In this document: positions 41,230 through 49,170 of the stretch, piece after piece | How the letters are laid out: each line of letters opens with the position of its first letter | How positions within the stretch are numbered: the first letter of the stretch is position 1 | Assembly: GCA_034433795.1 (NCBI GenBank) | Contig: DAOUAE010000099.1 | Span: 1-64,000, forward strand | DNA from: DAOUAE01 sp034433795 | Lineage (GTDB): Bacteria; Chloroflexota; UBA6077; FW602-bin22; DAOUAE01 | Direction: 5' to 3' | Length of the DNA stretch: 64,000 nt | Notes under the pieces: generated by a model | Seen by the model: the letters and a program-made list of their open reading frames with translations, nothing else | What the model was told of the DNA's origin: nothing | Databases searched by the model: none | Position numbers and translations under genes: made by a program

Positions 41230-41969
41230 ATGCCGCCATTGACATCGAGGTGGGCGCCGTGGATGAAACTGGCGGCGTCCGAGGCCAGGAAGACAATCGC
41301 GTTGGCCACCTCTTCCGGTCGCCCCAGCCGCCCCAGCGGCGTCTGCTGGACCAGGGCGGCACGGGCCTCCGGCGGCCAGGGCTGGGTCATCGGTGTGTCG
41401 ATGACACCGGGGTTGACGCAGTTGACCCGGATGCCAAAGGGCCCGGCGTTTTTGGCCAGCGACTTGGTGAGACAGATGATTCCGGCCTTGGAGGCGGCAT
41501 AGTTCGCCCCGGCCACGATCCCGCCGACCTGCCCGGCCAGCGATCCCAGATTGATGATCTGGCCGGAGCGCTGGGCCTTCATCGGCCCCAGGGCCGCCTG
41601 GGCGCAGAGGAAAGCTCCCCGCAGATTGACCGCCATCACCCGGTCCCACTCGGCCGCAGTGAGGTCATCGAGCGGCTTGGACTGGAAGATGCCGGCGTTG
41701 TTGACCAGGACATCGATCCGCCCGAAGTGCTCGAGGGTGGTGGCGATGAGCCGCTGAGCGTCCTCGGGGTCGGCCACATCGGTGCGCACGGCCAGAGCCG
41801 GGACGCCCAGCGTCCGGACCTCCTCGGCCACCGCCTGGGCCGCCTCCAGGTTGATGTCGCTCACCACCACCGTCGCTCCCTCGCGGGCGAAGGCCAGGGC
41901 CGTGGCCCGGCCGATGCCGCCACCGCCGCCCGTGATGACCACCACCTTGCCGCGCAGTCCGAGGTCCAT
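41217..41969 (-). CDS. Short-chain dehydrogenase/reductase (FabG-like SDR)
   Basis: 250 residues, classical SDR. Cofactor motif VVITGGGGGIGRATALAFA (TGxxxGxG), an acidic residue in VVVSDINL that usually means NAD(H) preference, NNAG (VLVNNAGIF), catalytic Ser in IINLGSLAG, YxxxK in ANYAASKAG, and the PG motif VNCVNPGVIDTPM. The substrate is unknown; with the nearby sugar genes it may act on a polyol or sugar acid. ATG 41969 with GGAGGCGACC upstream and a TATAGT box at 42023-42028. Confidence 0.9.
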   Translation of the reverse strand: MDLGLRGKVVVITGGGGGIGRATALAFAREGATVVVSDINLEAAQAVAEEVRTLGVPALAVRTDVADPEDAQRLIATTLEHFGRIDVLVNNAGIFQSKPLDDLTAAEWDRVMAVNLRGAFLCAQAALGPMKAQRSGQIINLGSLAGQVGGIVAGANYAASKAGIICLTKSLAKNAGPFGIRVNCVNPGVIDTPMTQPWPPEARAALVQQTPLGRLGRPEEVANAIVFLASDAASFIHGAHLDVNGGIYMD

Positions 41970-42022
41970 CGGTCGCCTCCTCTGGCTGTCAGCGTCGGGT
42001 ACCTCCCGGTACTCCGGGCCCT

Positions 42023-42028
42023 ACTATA
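42023..42028 (-). promoter_or_regulatory. -10 box (TATAGT) of SDR gene
   Basis: TATAGT on the minus strand, 53 bases before ATG 41969, in the short gap after the penicillin-binding-protein stop. Confidence 0.5.
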
Positions 42029-42067
42029 GCGCAGGCCGGGCGGCCCGACCAGAGGGCGAAGGCGGCC

Positions 42068-44200
42068 TCAGGCTCCGTCACGCTCGCGGTAGCGCCAGGG
42101 TGGGGGATCCGGGACCTGGCAGAGCGGCTCCCGGCCGACGATCTTCCAGTCGTACGCGCCGCAGACCAGACCGTACTCCAGTCCGTCCGGGATCGGGAAG
42201 GGGCGGGGGGGCAGGTTGAGGTGCTGATGGGCGGCGATCATCACCTTGTGCCAGATGTGGCCCGCCGAGAGGACGCCGACGATCCGCTGCATGCGGCTGC
42301 CGTCGCTGTTGCCCACCCAGACCCCGACCACCAGGTCGGGGGAGTAGCCGATGGTCCAGGTGTCCTGCATAAACTCGGTTGTCCCGGTCTTGGCCGCCGC
42401 CGGACGGTCGATCTCCAGAACGCCGTGGCGGCTGAAGGTGAAGAGGCGCGCCTCGTCGTCGCTCAGGCTCGAGGTCATCAGATAGGCCACCTGCGGCGAG
42501 AGGACCTGGGCTCCCGCCCCCGGCTGGTAGCGGTAGACCACCCGTCCGTCCGGGGCGGTGATCTCCAGAATGGCCACCGGTTCGTACTGGCGGAAGCCGG
42601 GCTCGCGCTCGGCCGGCGGGACCGGGGCGCCAACCTGCCGGCCCAGGTTGGCGAAGACGCTGTAGGCGTAGGTGAGGTCGAGCAGCGTGGCATCCACTGA
42701 GCCCAGGGTGACCGAGAGACCGTGGGCCCGGTAGTCGCGCAGGGTCGTGATCCCCAGCCGGTGGGCCAGGGCCACCATCCGGTCGGGTGTCACCACCCGG
42801 ACCACCTTGACGGCCGGAACGTTCAAGGAACTGCCCAGGGCCTCGCGCAACATGACCGGGCCGTTGAAGGCGCCGTTGTAGTTGTGCGGGGCGTAGGGCC
42901 CCAGCCCCGGCCCCCGGTCAAAAAGAGTGAAGGTGTCGTTCACCCGGCTGGCCGGCAGATAGCCGTCCTCGTAGGCGGCGGCGTAGGTGAAGACCTTGAT
43001 GGCCGAGCCGGGCATGCGGGGGGCGACGGCCACGTTGACCTGACCGTCAATCGAGGGATCCCAGTAGTCGATGCTGCCGACCATGGCCAGGATCTCGGCC
43101 GTCGGGGCGTTCAGAACGACCACGGCGGCATTATGGGCGTTCATCGTCTGGCGGATCTCGGCGATGCGCTGGGCCGCCAGCGCCCGCGCCTTCTCGGTCA
43201 GGGCGAGGTCGACGGTCGTGCGGACCCGCCAGCCGTTGTAGTAGAGGGCCTCGCGCCCGTACCGCCGGCTGAGGAGGTCGAGGACGTAGTCCACGAAGTG
43301 CGGGGCGCGCTTGTGGACCCGCTGGTCGGCGAACTGCAGCGGGGCCTGGTAGGCCGCCACGGCCTCGGCCGGGGTGAGATAGCCCAGGGTGACCATCCGC
43401 GAGAGGACGTACCACTGACGGGCCTTGGCCAGCGGCAGGTGGCGAAGGGGGTCGTACTCACTGGGCGCCTGGGGAAGACCGGCCAGCAGGCTGGCCTCGG
43501 CCAGAGTGAGGTCGCGCGGCTCCTTGCCGAAGTACCAGCGGGCGGCTGCGCCGATGCCGTAGGCCATGTTCCCGTAGTAAACCTCGTTAAAGTACATCTC
43601 CAGCACCTCATCTTTGCGGAAGTGCCGGGAGAGGCGAACGGCGTAGATCATCTCTTTCAGCTTGCGCTCCAGGCTCCGTTCGTAGCGGAGATCGGGTGGG
43701 AAGAGGATGTTGCGGCTGAGCTGCATGGTCAGCGTGCTGGCCCCGCTGACCACCGCCTGGCCGGTCAGGTTCTGGCCCAGCGCCCGGAGCACGGCCAGGG
43801 GGTCAACACCGGGGTTCTGATAGAACGAGGGGTCCTCGGCGGCCAGGGTGGCCTGGAGGAGAAAGGGTGGCAGGTCGCTCAGCCGGACCAGCTGGCGGCG
43901 CCCGCCTTCAGGCGGGACGACCTCGTAGAGCAGCTGCCCATCGCGGCTGAGGATCTGGGTGGACTGGAAGACCGGACGCTCACGGGCGTAGGTGGCCGGG
44001 GGAAGGTCGTGGGTCAGAGCGAGCCAGAGCGCCCCCAGGACCAGCGGGCCGGCCAGGCCCAGGACCAGAAGTCCCAGGGCGAACGCGGTCAGGAAGAGGC
44101 GGCTGGCGCCGCCGAACTCATGGACCAGCCGCGCCAGGCGACGCTGATGGTCGTGGAGAACGGTCTGGCGACGCCAGCCGGTCAACCGGCGGTGGGGCAT
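42068..44200 (-). CDS. Class A penicillin-binding protein 1 (transglycosylase-transpeptidase)
   Basis: 710 residues, bifunctional peptidoglycan synthase. One membrane anchor at about 35-62. The GT51 domain (about 90-270) shows LAAEDPSFYQNPGVDP, SGASTLTMQLSRNIL, RSLERKLKEM and NEVYYGNMAYGIGAAA. The transpeptidase domain (about 330-660) has the nucleophile in MPGSAIKVFTYA (SxxK), GSSLNVPAVKV (SxN) and AAKTGTTEFMQD (KTGT). A short tail with two cysteines (LVCGAYDW, PLCQVPDP) might form a disulfide. ATG 44200 with AAGGAG SD. It shows the organism makes a peptidoglycan wall. Confidence 0.94.
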   Translation of the reverse strand: MPHRRLTGWRRQTVLHDHQRRLARLVHEFGGASRLFLTAFALGLLVLGLAGPLVLGALWLALTHDLPPATYARERPVFQSTQILSRDGQLLYEVVPPEGGRRQLVRLSDLPPFLLQATLAAEDPSFYQNPGVDPLAVLRALGQNLTGQAVVSGASTLTMQLSRNILFPPDLRYERSLERKLKEMIYAVRLSRHFRKDEVLEMYFNEVYYGNMAYGIGAAARWYFGKEPRDLTLAEASLLAGLPQAPSEYDPLRHLPLAKARQWYVLSRMVTLGYLTPAEAVAAYQAPLQFADQRVHKRAPHFVDYVLDLLSRRYGREALYYNGWRVRTTVDLALTEKARALAAQRIAEIRQTMNAHNAAVVVLNAPTAEILAMVGSIDYWDPSIDGQVNVAVAPRMPGSAIKVFTYAAAYEDGYLPASRVNDTFTLFDRGPGLGPYAPHNYNGAFNGPVMLREALGSSLNVPAVKVVRVVTPDRMVALAHRLGITTLRDYRAHGLSVTLGSVDATLLDLTYAYSVFANLGRQVGAPVPPAEREPGFRQYEPVAILEITAPDGRVVYRYQPGAGAQVLSPQVAYLMTSSLSDDEARLFTFSRHGVLEIDRPAAAKTGTTEFMQDTWTIGYSPDLVVGVWVGNSDGSRMQRIVGVLSAGHIWHKVMIAAHQHLNLPPRPFPIPDGLEYGLVCGAYDWKIVGREPLCQVPDPPPWRYRERDGA

Positions 44201-44252
44201 GGGCGACTCCTTCCCGGCCGGTCCCGGACAAGTCGCGTGCCAGGGCCTGTGC

Positions 44253-44258
44253 TATAAT
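44253..44258 (+). promoter_or_regulatory. Extended -10 (TGcTATAAT) giving leaderless coaX mRNA
   Basis: TG, one base, then a perfect TATAAT ending nine bases before ATG 44268. Transcription would begin at the ATG itself, and no SD is present. This makes 44268 the start rather than the in-frame upstream ATG at 44199. Confidence 0.65.
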
Positions 44259-44267
44259 TCGGGCGCC

Positions 44268-45041
44268 ATGCTGCTGGCCATCGACATCGGCAACACCAAC
44301 ATCGTCTTCGGCGCCTATCAGCAAGACCGGCTGGTGGGCACCTGGCGGGCGGCCACCGCCCCGGAGCGCATGCCCGACGAGTACGCCATGCTGGTCCACC
44401 AGGTCCTGGCCTACCACGGCCTGGGGCTGCCGGCGGTCCGGGCGGTGGTCATCGGCAGCGTGGTGCCGCCCCTTACCGCCACTTTCACCGATCTCTGCCG
44501 GACCTACCTCCGCCTGGAGCCGCTGGTTGTCGGTCCGGGCATCCGGACCGGCATCCGCATTCTCTATGAGAACCCCAAGGAGGTCGGGGCCGACCGCATC
44601 GCCAACGCCCTGGCCGCCTACCACCGCTACGGCGGGCCGGCCATCATCATCGACTTCGGCACCGCCACCACCCTCGACGCCATCAACCGCGACGGCGACT
44701 ACCTGGGCGGCGCCATCGCCCCCGGGCTGCTGATCGCCGCCCAGGCCCTCTTCGAACGGGCCGCCCGCCTCTACCGGGTCGAACTGGTCAAGCCCCGGAC
44801 GGCGGTCGGCCGCAACACCGTCCAGGCCCTCCAATCGGGCATCCTCTACGGCTACGCCGGGCTGGTTGAAGGGCTGGTCCGACGCTTCCAGCAGGAGATG
44901 GGCCCGGCCCGGGTCATCGCCACCGGCGGACTGGCCGAGATCATCGCCGACGAGGTCCCGGCTATCGAGGTGGTCGACCCCCACCTGACGCTGGAGGGGC
45001 TCCGGCTGATCTATGAGCTCAACCGGGAGGAGAGCCGGTGA
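44268..45041 (+). CDS. coaX: Type III pantothenate kinase
   Basis: 257 residues, ASKHA-fold kinase that phosphorylates pantothenate, the first step of coenzyme A synthesis. Motifs: MLLAIDIGNTNIVFG (phosphate 1, D-x-GNTN), NPKEVGADRIANALAA, and IIDFGTATTLDAINRDGDYL (phosphate 2), then GGAIAPGLL. Predicted to be translated from a leaderless mRNA. Its stop overlaps the GTG of coaBC (GTGA), giving a coaX-coaBC operon. Confidence 0.95.
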   Translation: MLLAIDIGNTNIVFGAYQQDRLVGTWRAATAPERMPDEYAMLVHQVLAYHGLGLPAVRAVVIGSVVPPLTATFTDLCRTYLRLEPLVVGPGIRTGIRILYENPKEVGADRIANALAAYHRYGGPAIIIDFGTATTLDAINRDGDYLGGAIAPGLLIAAQALFERAARLYRVELVKPRTAVGRNTVQALQSGILYGYAGLVEGLVRRFQQEMGPARVIATGGLAEIIADEVPAIEVVDPHLTLEGLRLIYELNREESR

Positions 45042-46303
45042 TCGCCGGACGGCGCATCCTGCTGGGCGTCAGCGGCTCCATCGCCGCCTTCAAAGCGGTG
45101 GCCCTGGCTTCGGAACTGGTCAAAGGCGGGGCGACGGTGGACGTGCTGATGACCCCGGCCGCCACCCGCTTTGTCAGCCCGCTCTCATTTCAGGCGCTGA
45201 CCCACCGTCCGGTGGTCACCGATCTCTTCGACCCCCAGAACGACCTGGCCATCGAGCACGTCGGCCTGGCCCGGGCCGCGGATCTTATGGTCATCGCCCC
45301 GGCCACCGCCAATCTCCTGGCGCGTCTCTCGCTGGGGCTGGCCGACGATCCGGTGACGGCCACCGCCCTGGCCCTGACCGCCCCTCTGGTGGTCGCGCCG
45401 GCGATGGAGACCCACATGTACGAGCACCCGGCCACCCAGGAGCACCTGGCCCGCCTGCGGGCGCGCGGCGTGCATATCGTCGAGCCGGCCGAGGGGCGCC
45501 TGGCCTCCGGCCAGGTTGGACGGGGGCGGATGGCCGAGCCGGCCGAGATCATGGCCGTCGTCCAGCGCCTGCTCAGCCAGCGCCAGGACCTGGCCGGCCG
45601 GCACCTCGTCGTCACGGCCGGGGGGACGCGCGAGCCCATCGACCCGGTGCGCTTCATCGGCAACTGGTCGTCGGGCAAAATGGGCTACGCCATCGCCGAG
45701 GCGGCCCGCGACCGGGGCGCCCGGGTCACCCTCATCAGCGGCCCGACCGCCCTCACCCCGCCGGCCGGGGTCACCGTGATCCGGGTGACCACCGCCCAGG
45801 AGATGCTGGCGGCCGTCCAGCAGGCGATCCAGACGGCCGATGCGCTGATTATGGCCGCCGCCGTGGCTGACTACCGGCCGGCCGAGCCGGCCGGCCAGAA
45901 GATCAAAAAAAGCGCCGGCGAACTGGTCCTGCGGCTGGTGCCCACGCCCGACATCCTGGCCAGCCTGCGCGACTGGCCGGGGGTGAAGGTCGGCTTCGCC
46001 GCCGAGACCGGGGACCTCCTGGCGAATGCCGAGCAGAAGCTGCGGGCCAAGAACCTGGATCTCATCGTGGCCAACGACGTCACCGCCCCTGGGAGCGGGT
46101 TCGGCAGCGACACCAACCAGGTGGTCTTTCTTCAGCCCGGCCGCCCACCGGAGCCGCTGCCGCTTCTGCCCAAGCGGGCGGTGGCCGACCGGCTGCTGGA
46201 CAAAGTGGTTGAGATTCTGGCCCGGCGGTGGTACAATGCTGGGGAAGGCACCGGGGACCAGGCGGCCCCGAGTGCTGGCGACCGACGGCCAGACCCCGAC
46301 TGA
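45038..46303 (+). CDS. coaBC: Bifunctional phosphopantothenoylcysteine decarboxylase / phosphopantothenate-cysteine ligase
   Basis: 421 residues. The CoaC flavoprotein half (about 1-180) has GVSGSIAAFKAVAL, LSFQALTHRPVVTDLFD, the His in AIEHVGLARAADLMV, APAMETHMYEHPA (PxMNxxMW-like) and the cysteine-less substrate flap GRLASGQVGRGRMAEP. The CoaB half (about 190-395) shows TAGGTREPIDPVRFIGNWSS, GKMGYAIAEAA, MAAAVADYRPAEP and KIKKSAGELVL. It makes 4'-phosphopantetheine. GTG 45038 overlaps the coaX stop. Its 3' end carries the promoter for the pan operon. Confidence 0.94.
   Translation: MIAGRRILLGVSGSIAAFKAVALASELVKGGATVDVLMTPAATRFVSPLSFQALTHRPVVTDLFDPQNDLAIEHVGLARAADLMVIAPATANLLARLSLGLADDPVTATALALTAPLVVAPAMETHMYEHPATQEHLARLRARGVHIVEPAEGRLASGQVGRGRMAEPAEIMAVVQRLLSQRQDLAGRHLVVTAGGTREPIDPVRFIGNWSSGKMGYAIAEAARDRGARVTLISGPTALTPPAGVTVIRVTTAQEMLAAVQQAIQTADALIMAAAVADYRPAEPAGQKIKKSAGELVLRLVPTPDILASLRDWPGVKVGFAAETGDLLANAEQKLRAKNLDLIVANDVTAPGSGFGSDTNQVVFLQPGRPPEPLPLLPKRAVADRLLDKVVEILARRWYNAGEGTGDQAAPSAGDRRPDPD
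46209..46237 (+). promoter_or_regulatory. Promoter of pan operon inside coaBC
   Basis: TTGAGA (46209-46214), exactly 17 bases, TACAAT (46232-46237). Transcription would start near 46244, giving a structured leader of about 210 bases before ATG 46454. Confidence 0.65.
46248..46275 (+). ncRNA. pan-motif-like stem-loop 1 (leader of panB operon)
   Basis: GCAC (46248-46251) and CGGGG (46252-46256) pair with CCCCG (46266-46270) and GTGC (46272-46275). A single A (46271) is bulged between the two helices on the 3' side. Loop of nine bases. The design, position and tandem repeat match what I recall of the pan RNA motif, a bulged-A hairpin upstream of pantothenate genes in Chloroflexota and others. 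The name is inferred; the pairing is seen. Confidence 0.55.
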
Positions 46304-46314
46304 CAGTCACAGCG

Positions 46315-46344
46315 CCCGCTCGGATCGTCGGCGACCGAGACGGG
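46315..46344 (+). ncRNA. pan-motif-like stem-loop 2 (leader of panB operon)
   Basis: CCCG (46315-46318) and CTCGG (46319-46323) pair with CCGAG (46335-46339) and CGGG (46341-46344), again with one bulged A (46340) between a four- and a five-pair helix on the 3' side. Loop of 11 bases. Same architecture as stem-loop 1 with different base pairs, i.e. the kind of covariation expected of a conserved RNA structure. Confidence 0.55.
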
Positions 46345-46364
46345 AGAAGGCCTCTGACCTCCGA

Positions 46365-46393
46365 GGGCGCAGGTGACTGCGCCCTTTTCTCTT
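46365..46393 (+). terminator. Intrinsic terminator/attenuator in pan-operon leader
   Basis: GGGCGCAG (46365-46372), loop GTGA, CTGCGCCC (46377-46384), then TTTTCTCTT. A perfect 8-bp stem with a T-rich tail, the only textbook intrinsic terminator in the window. It lies between the two stem-loops and the first gene of the operon, so it could serve as a regulated attenuator, or simply end coaBC transcripts. Confidence 0.7.
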
Positions 46394-46453
46394 CGGCCGG
46401 CGGCGCGACCAGCCCGCCCCCGGCCCCGGCCAACCACCCGCCGAGGAGCGCCC

Positions 46454-47446
46454 ATGGTCCGTCCGACCGACTGGCCGCCGACCGGCTTCATCGGCGCCGG
46501 ACGCCTGGGCTGGGCCCTGGCCACTGCCCTGGCCCGCCGGGGCTGGCCGGTGGTGGCCTGCGCCAGCCAGCAGGGCGAGAGCGCCCGGCGCCTGGCCGCC
46601 GCCATCCCCGGCTGCGTCGCCACCACGGCCACCGGCGTGGTCGAACGCAGCCGGCTGGTCGTCCTGGCCGTGCCCGACCGGGCCATCGCCCCGCTGGCCG
46701 CAGCCCTGCCTTGGCAGCCCGGCCAGGGGGTGGTGCACCTGAGCGGGGCGCTGGGCCTGGAGGTCCTGGCGCCGGTTCGCGCTAGAGGCGGCGCGGTCGG
46801 CCGGCTCCATCCGCTGCTCAGCGCCCCACCGGTGGGGAGCGCCGACGACCCGTTCGCGGGGATCTTCTGCGCCGTTGAGGCCGAGCCGGCCCTCCAGCCG
46901 GTGCTGGCCGATCTGGTCCAGACGCTGGGGGCGCACCTCCTCCGGCTCCCGGCCCTCGACGCCACCGGCCGGGCGCTCTACCACGTCGCGGCCGTGCTGG
47001 TCGGCAACTACAGCCTGACGCTCCTGGCGCTGGCCAGCGATCTCCTGGCCCGCCTCGGCCTGCCGCCTGCGACCGCCCGGCCGGCGCTCCTGGGGCTCTG
47101 GCGCTCGGTCCTGCGGAATCTGGAACAGGTCCCGCCGGAGGCGGCCCTGACTGGCCCGGTGGCCCGCGGGGACGTGGCCACCGTCGCCCAGCACCTGGCC
47201 GCCCTGGGCCAGACCGATCCCACCCTGGCCCGGCTCTACGCCCTGCTGGGCCAGGCGACCCTCGGGCTGGTCTGGTCCCGGCTGCCGGCGACCGCAAGGA
47301 CAGTGCTGGCCGCCCGGCTGGCCGAGGCGCATCAGGACCCCTGGCCCAACATGGACCAGAAAGGAGAGGGGCATGCGGATCACGACCGCGACTCTGCGCG
47401 AGTACAAGCAGCGCGGCGAGAAGATCACGATGGTCACGGCCTATGA
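46454..47446 (+). CDS. Rossmann-fold/DUF2520 reductase, first gene of pan operon
   Basis: 330 residues. N-terminal NAD(P)-binding domain (TGFIGAGRLGWALATALARR, GxGxxG) with VVERSRLVVLAVPDRAIAPL and VHLSGALGLEVL. The C-terminal helical domain is of the DUF2520 type (GRALYHVAAVLVGNYSLTLL). Proteins of this type often sit beside panB/panC; they resemble ketopantoate reductase (PanE) and F420-dependent NADP reductases, but the activity is not established to my knowledge. ATG 46454 with CGAGGAG upstream; an earlier in-frame ATG at 46373 lies in the terminator loop. The last 74 bases overlap panB. Confidence 0.82.
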   Translation: MVRPTDWPPTGFIGAGRLGWALATALARRGWPVVACASQQGESARRLAAAIPGCVATTATGVVERSRLVVLAVPDRAIAPLAAALPWQPGQGVVHLSGALGLEVLAPVRARGGAVGRLHPLLSAPPVGSADDPFAGIFCAVEAEPALQPVLADLVQTLGAHLLRLPALDATGRALYHVAAVLVGNYSLTLLALASDLLARLGLPPATARPALLGLWRSVLRNLEQVPPEAALTGPVARGDVATVAQHLAALGQTDPTLARLYALLGQATLGLVWSRLPATARTVLAARLAEAHQDPWPNMDQKGEGHADHDRDSARVQAARREDHDGHGL

Positions 47447-48239
47447 CTATCCGACCGCCCGCCTGGCCGATGAGGCCGGGGTCGAGGTGATCCTGGTCGG
47501 CGACAGCCTGGGGATGGTCGTTCTGGGCTACGAGTCGACCATCCCGGTGACGATGGCCGATATGCTCCACCACACCCGGGCCGTCACCCGGGCTGTCCGG
47601 CGAGCGCTGGTGGTGGCCGACCTGCCCTTCCTGAGCTACCACGTCTCGCCAGAGGAGGCGCTGCGCAACGCCGGACGGCTGGTCCAGGAGGGCGGGGCCC
47701 AGGCGGTCAAACTGGAGGGGGGAGCGCCGGTGGTCGAAACGGTGCGGCGGCTGGTCCAGGCCGGGATCCCGGTCCTGGGGCACCTAGGACTGACGCCGCA
47801 GTCCGTCCACCAGCTCGGCGGCTACCGCGTCCAGGGGCGGACGGTCGCGGCAGCCCGCCAGCTCCTGGCCGACGCCCTGGCCCTGGAGGAGGCCGGCGCC
47901 TTCGGGATTGTCCTGGAGCTGGTCCCGGCCCAGCTGGCGGCGGCCATCACGCGCCGGCTGCGTATCCCCACCATCGGCATCGGCGCCGGCCCCGACTGCG
48001 ACGGCCAAGTGCAGGTCCTGCACGATATGCTCGGCCTCTCGGGCGAGCGGCTGCCCCGCCACGCCCGGCGCTACGCCGACCTGGCCACCGCCATCCGCCA
48101 GGCCCTCACCACCTACTGCCAGGAGGTCAAGCAGGGAGTCTTTCCGACGGCGGCCCACAGCGTGAGCGCTCCCCCCGAGGTGCTGGAGTTCCTTCAGGAG
48201 GTCTCGCCGGCGGTCACGGTTCCATCCGAGGGGCGCTGA
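47373..48239 (+). CDS. panB: 3-methyl-2-oxobutanoate hydroxymethyltransferase
   Basis: 288 residues, TIM barrel. It adds a hydroxymethyl group from methylene-tetrahydrofolate to 2-oxoisovalerate, giving ketopantoate. Motifs: TMVTAYDYPTARLADEAGV, VGDSLGMVVLGYESTIPVTM (metal-binding Asp), VVADLPFLSYHVSPEEALRN, AVKLEGG, GHLGLTPQSVHQLGGYRVQG and catalytic Glu in FGIVLELVP, then TIGIGAGPDCDGQVQV. ATG 47373 with GAGAGGGG. It begins inside the DUF2520 gene; panC follows after 58 bases. Confidence 0.96.
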   Translation: MRITTATLREYKQRGEKITMVTAYDYPTARLADEAGVEVILVGDSLGMVVLGYESTIPVTMADMLHHTRAVTRAVRRALVVADLPFLSYHVSPEEALRNAGRLVQEGGAQAVKLEGGAPVVETVRRLVQAGIPVLGHLGLTPQSVHQLGGYRVQGRTVAAARQLLADALALEEAGAFGIVLELVPAQLAAAITRRLRIPTIGIGAGPDCDGQVQVLHDMLGLSGERLPRHARRYADLATAIRQALTTYCQEVKQGVFPTAAHSVSAPPEVLEFLQEVSPAVTVPSEGR

Positions 48240-48297
48240 GGCGCCTGGCGGCCATCCGGACCGGTCGGTCATTCCCACCTGTTCTGCGGAGGCACCG

Positions 48298-49140
48298 ATG
48301 GAGACCGTCACCACCATCGCCGATCTGCGGGCCCGCCGGGCCCGGCTGCCCAGTCCGGTCGGCCTGGTGCCGACGATGGGGTACCTGCACGCCGGCCACT
48401 GCGCTCTCATCGCCCGGGCCCGGGCCGAGTGCGCTTCGGTTATCGTCACCGTCTTCGTCAACCCCACCCAGTTCGGCCCCCACGAGGACTACGCCCGCTA
48501 CCCGCGCGACCTGGCCCGGGACCAGCGGCTGGCGGCCGAGGCCGGGGCCGATCTCCTCTTCGCCCCATCGGTCGAGGAGATGTACCCGCCCGGCTTCGCC
48601 ACCTTCGTCGGGGTCGGTCCCCCGGCCCTGCGCTGGGAGGGCGAGCGCCGGCCGGGCCACTTCCGGGGGGTGGCCACCATCGTCACCAAACTCTTCGCCC
48701 TGACCCAGCCCGACCGGGCCTACTTCGGCGAGAAAGATTACCAGCAACTCCTGGTGGTCAGGCGCCTGGTGGCCGACCTCAATCTGCCGGTGACCATCGT
48801 CGGCTGCCCGACCGTCCGCGAGCCCGACGGCCTGGCCCTGAGTTCCCGCAACGTTTACCTGAGGCCGGAGGAGCGCTCGCGGGCCGCCGCCCTCTACCGG
48901 GCCCTGCAGACCGCCCAGGCGCTGCTGGCGGCCGGCGAACGGCGCGGCGCGGTCCTGGTCGACCAGATGGCGGCGGTCATCGCCGCCGACGGGCTGGACC
49001 TGGACTACGCGGCCGTCGTTGACCCCGAGACCCTCGAGCCGCTGGACCTGGTGACCGGTCCGGCCAGGGCCCTCATCGCCGCCCGGCTGGGGGGTGTCCG
49101 CCTCATCGACAACCTGGCCCTTTTGCCCCCGAGCGGCTAA
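48298..49140 (+). CDS. panC: Pantothenate synthetase
   Basis: 280 residues, class I-synthetase-like fold. It joins pantoate and beta-alanine using ATP. Motifs: GLVPTMGYLHAGHCALI (HIGH-like HAGH), VTVFVNPTQFGPHEDYARYP, ATIVTKLFALTQPDRAYFGE, KDYQQLLVVRRLVADL and LSSRNVYLRPEERSRA (SSRN). ATG 48298 with GGAGGCACCG. No panD follows; beta-alanine must come from elsewhere in the genome. Confidence 0.96.
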   Translation: METVTTIADLRARRARLPSPVGLVPTMGYLHAGHCALIARARAECASVIVTVFVNPTQFGPHEDYARYPRDLARDQRLAAEAGADLLFAPSVEEMYPPGFATFVGVGPPALRWEGERRPGHFRGVATIVTKLFALTQPDRAYFGEKDYQQLLVVRRLVADLNLPVTIVGCPTVREPDGLALSSRNVYLRPEERSRAAALYRALQTAQALLAAGERRGAVLVDQMAAVIAADGLDLDYAAVVDPETLEPLDLVTGPARALIAARLGGVRLIDNLALLPPSG

Positions 49141-49170
49141 AATAACCGGCAGACGCATCTCGGAGGCCCG

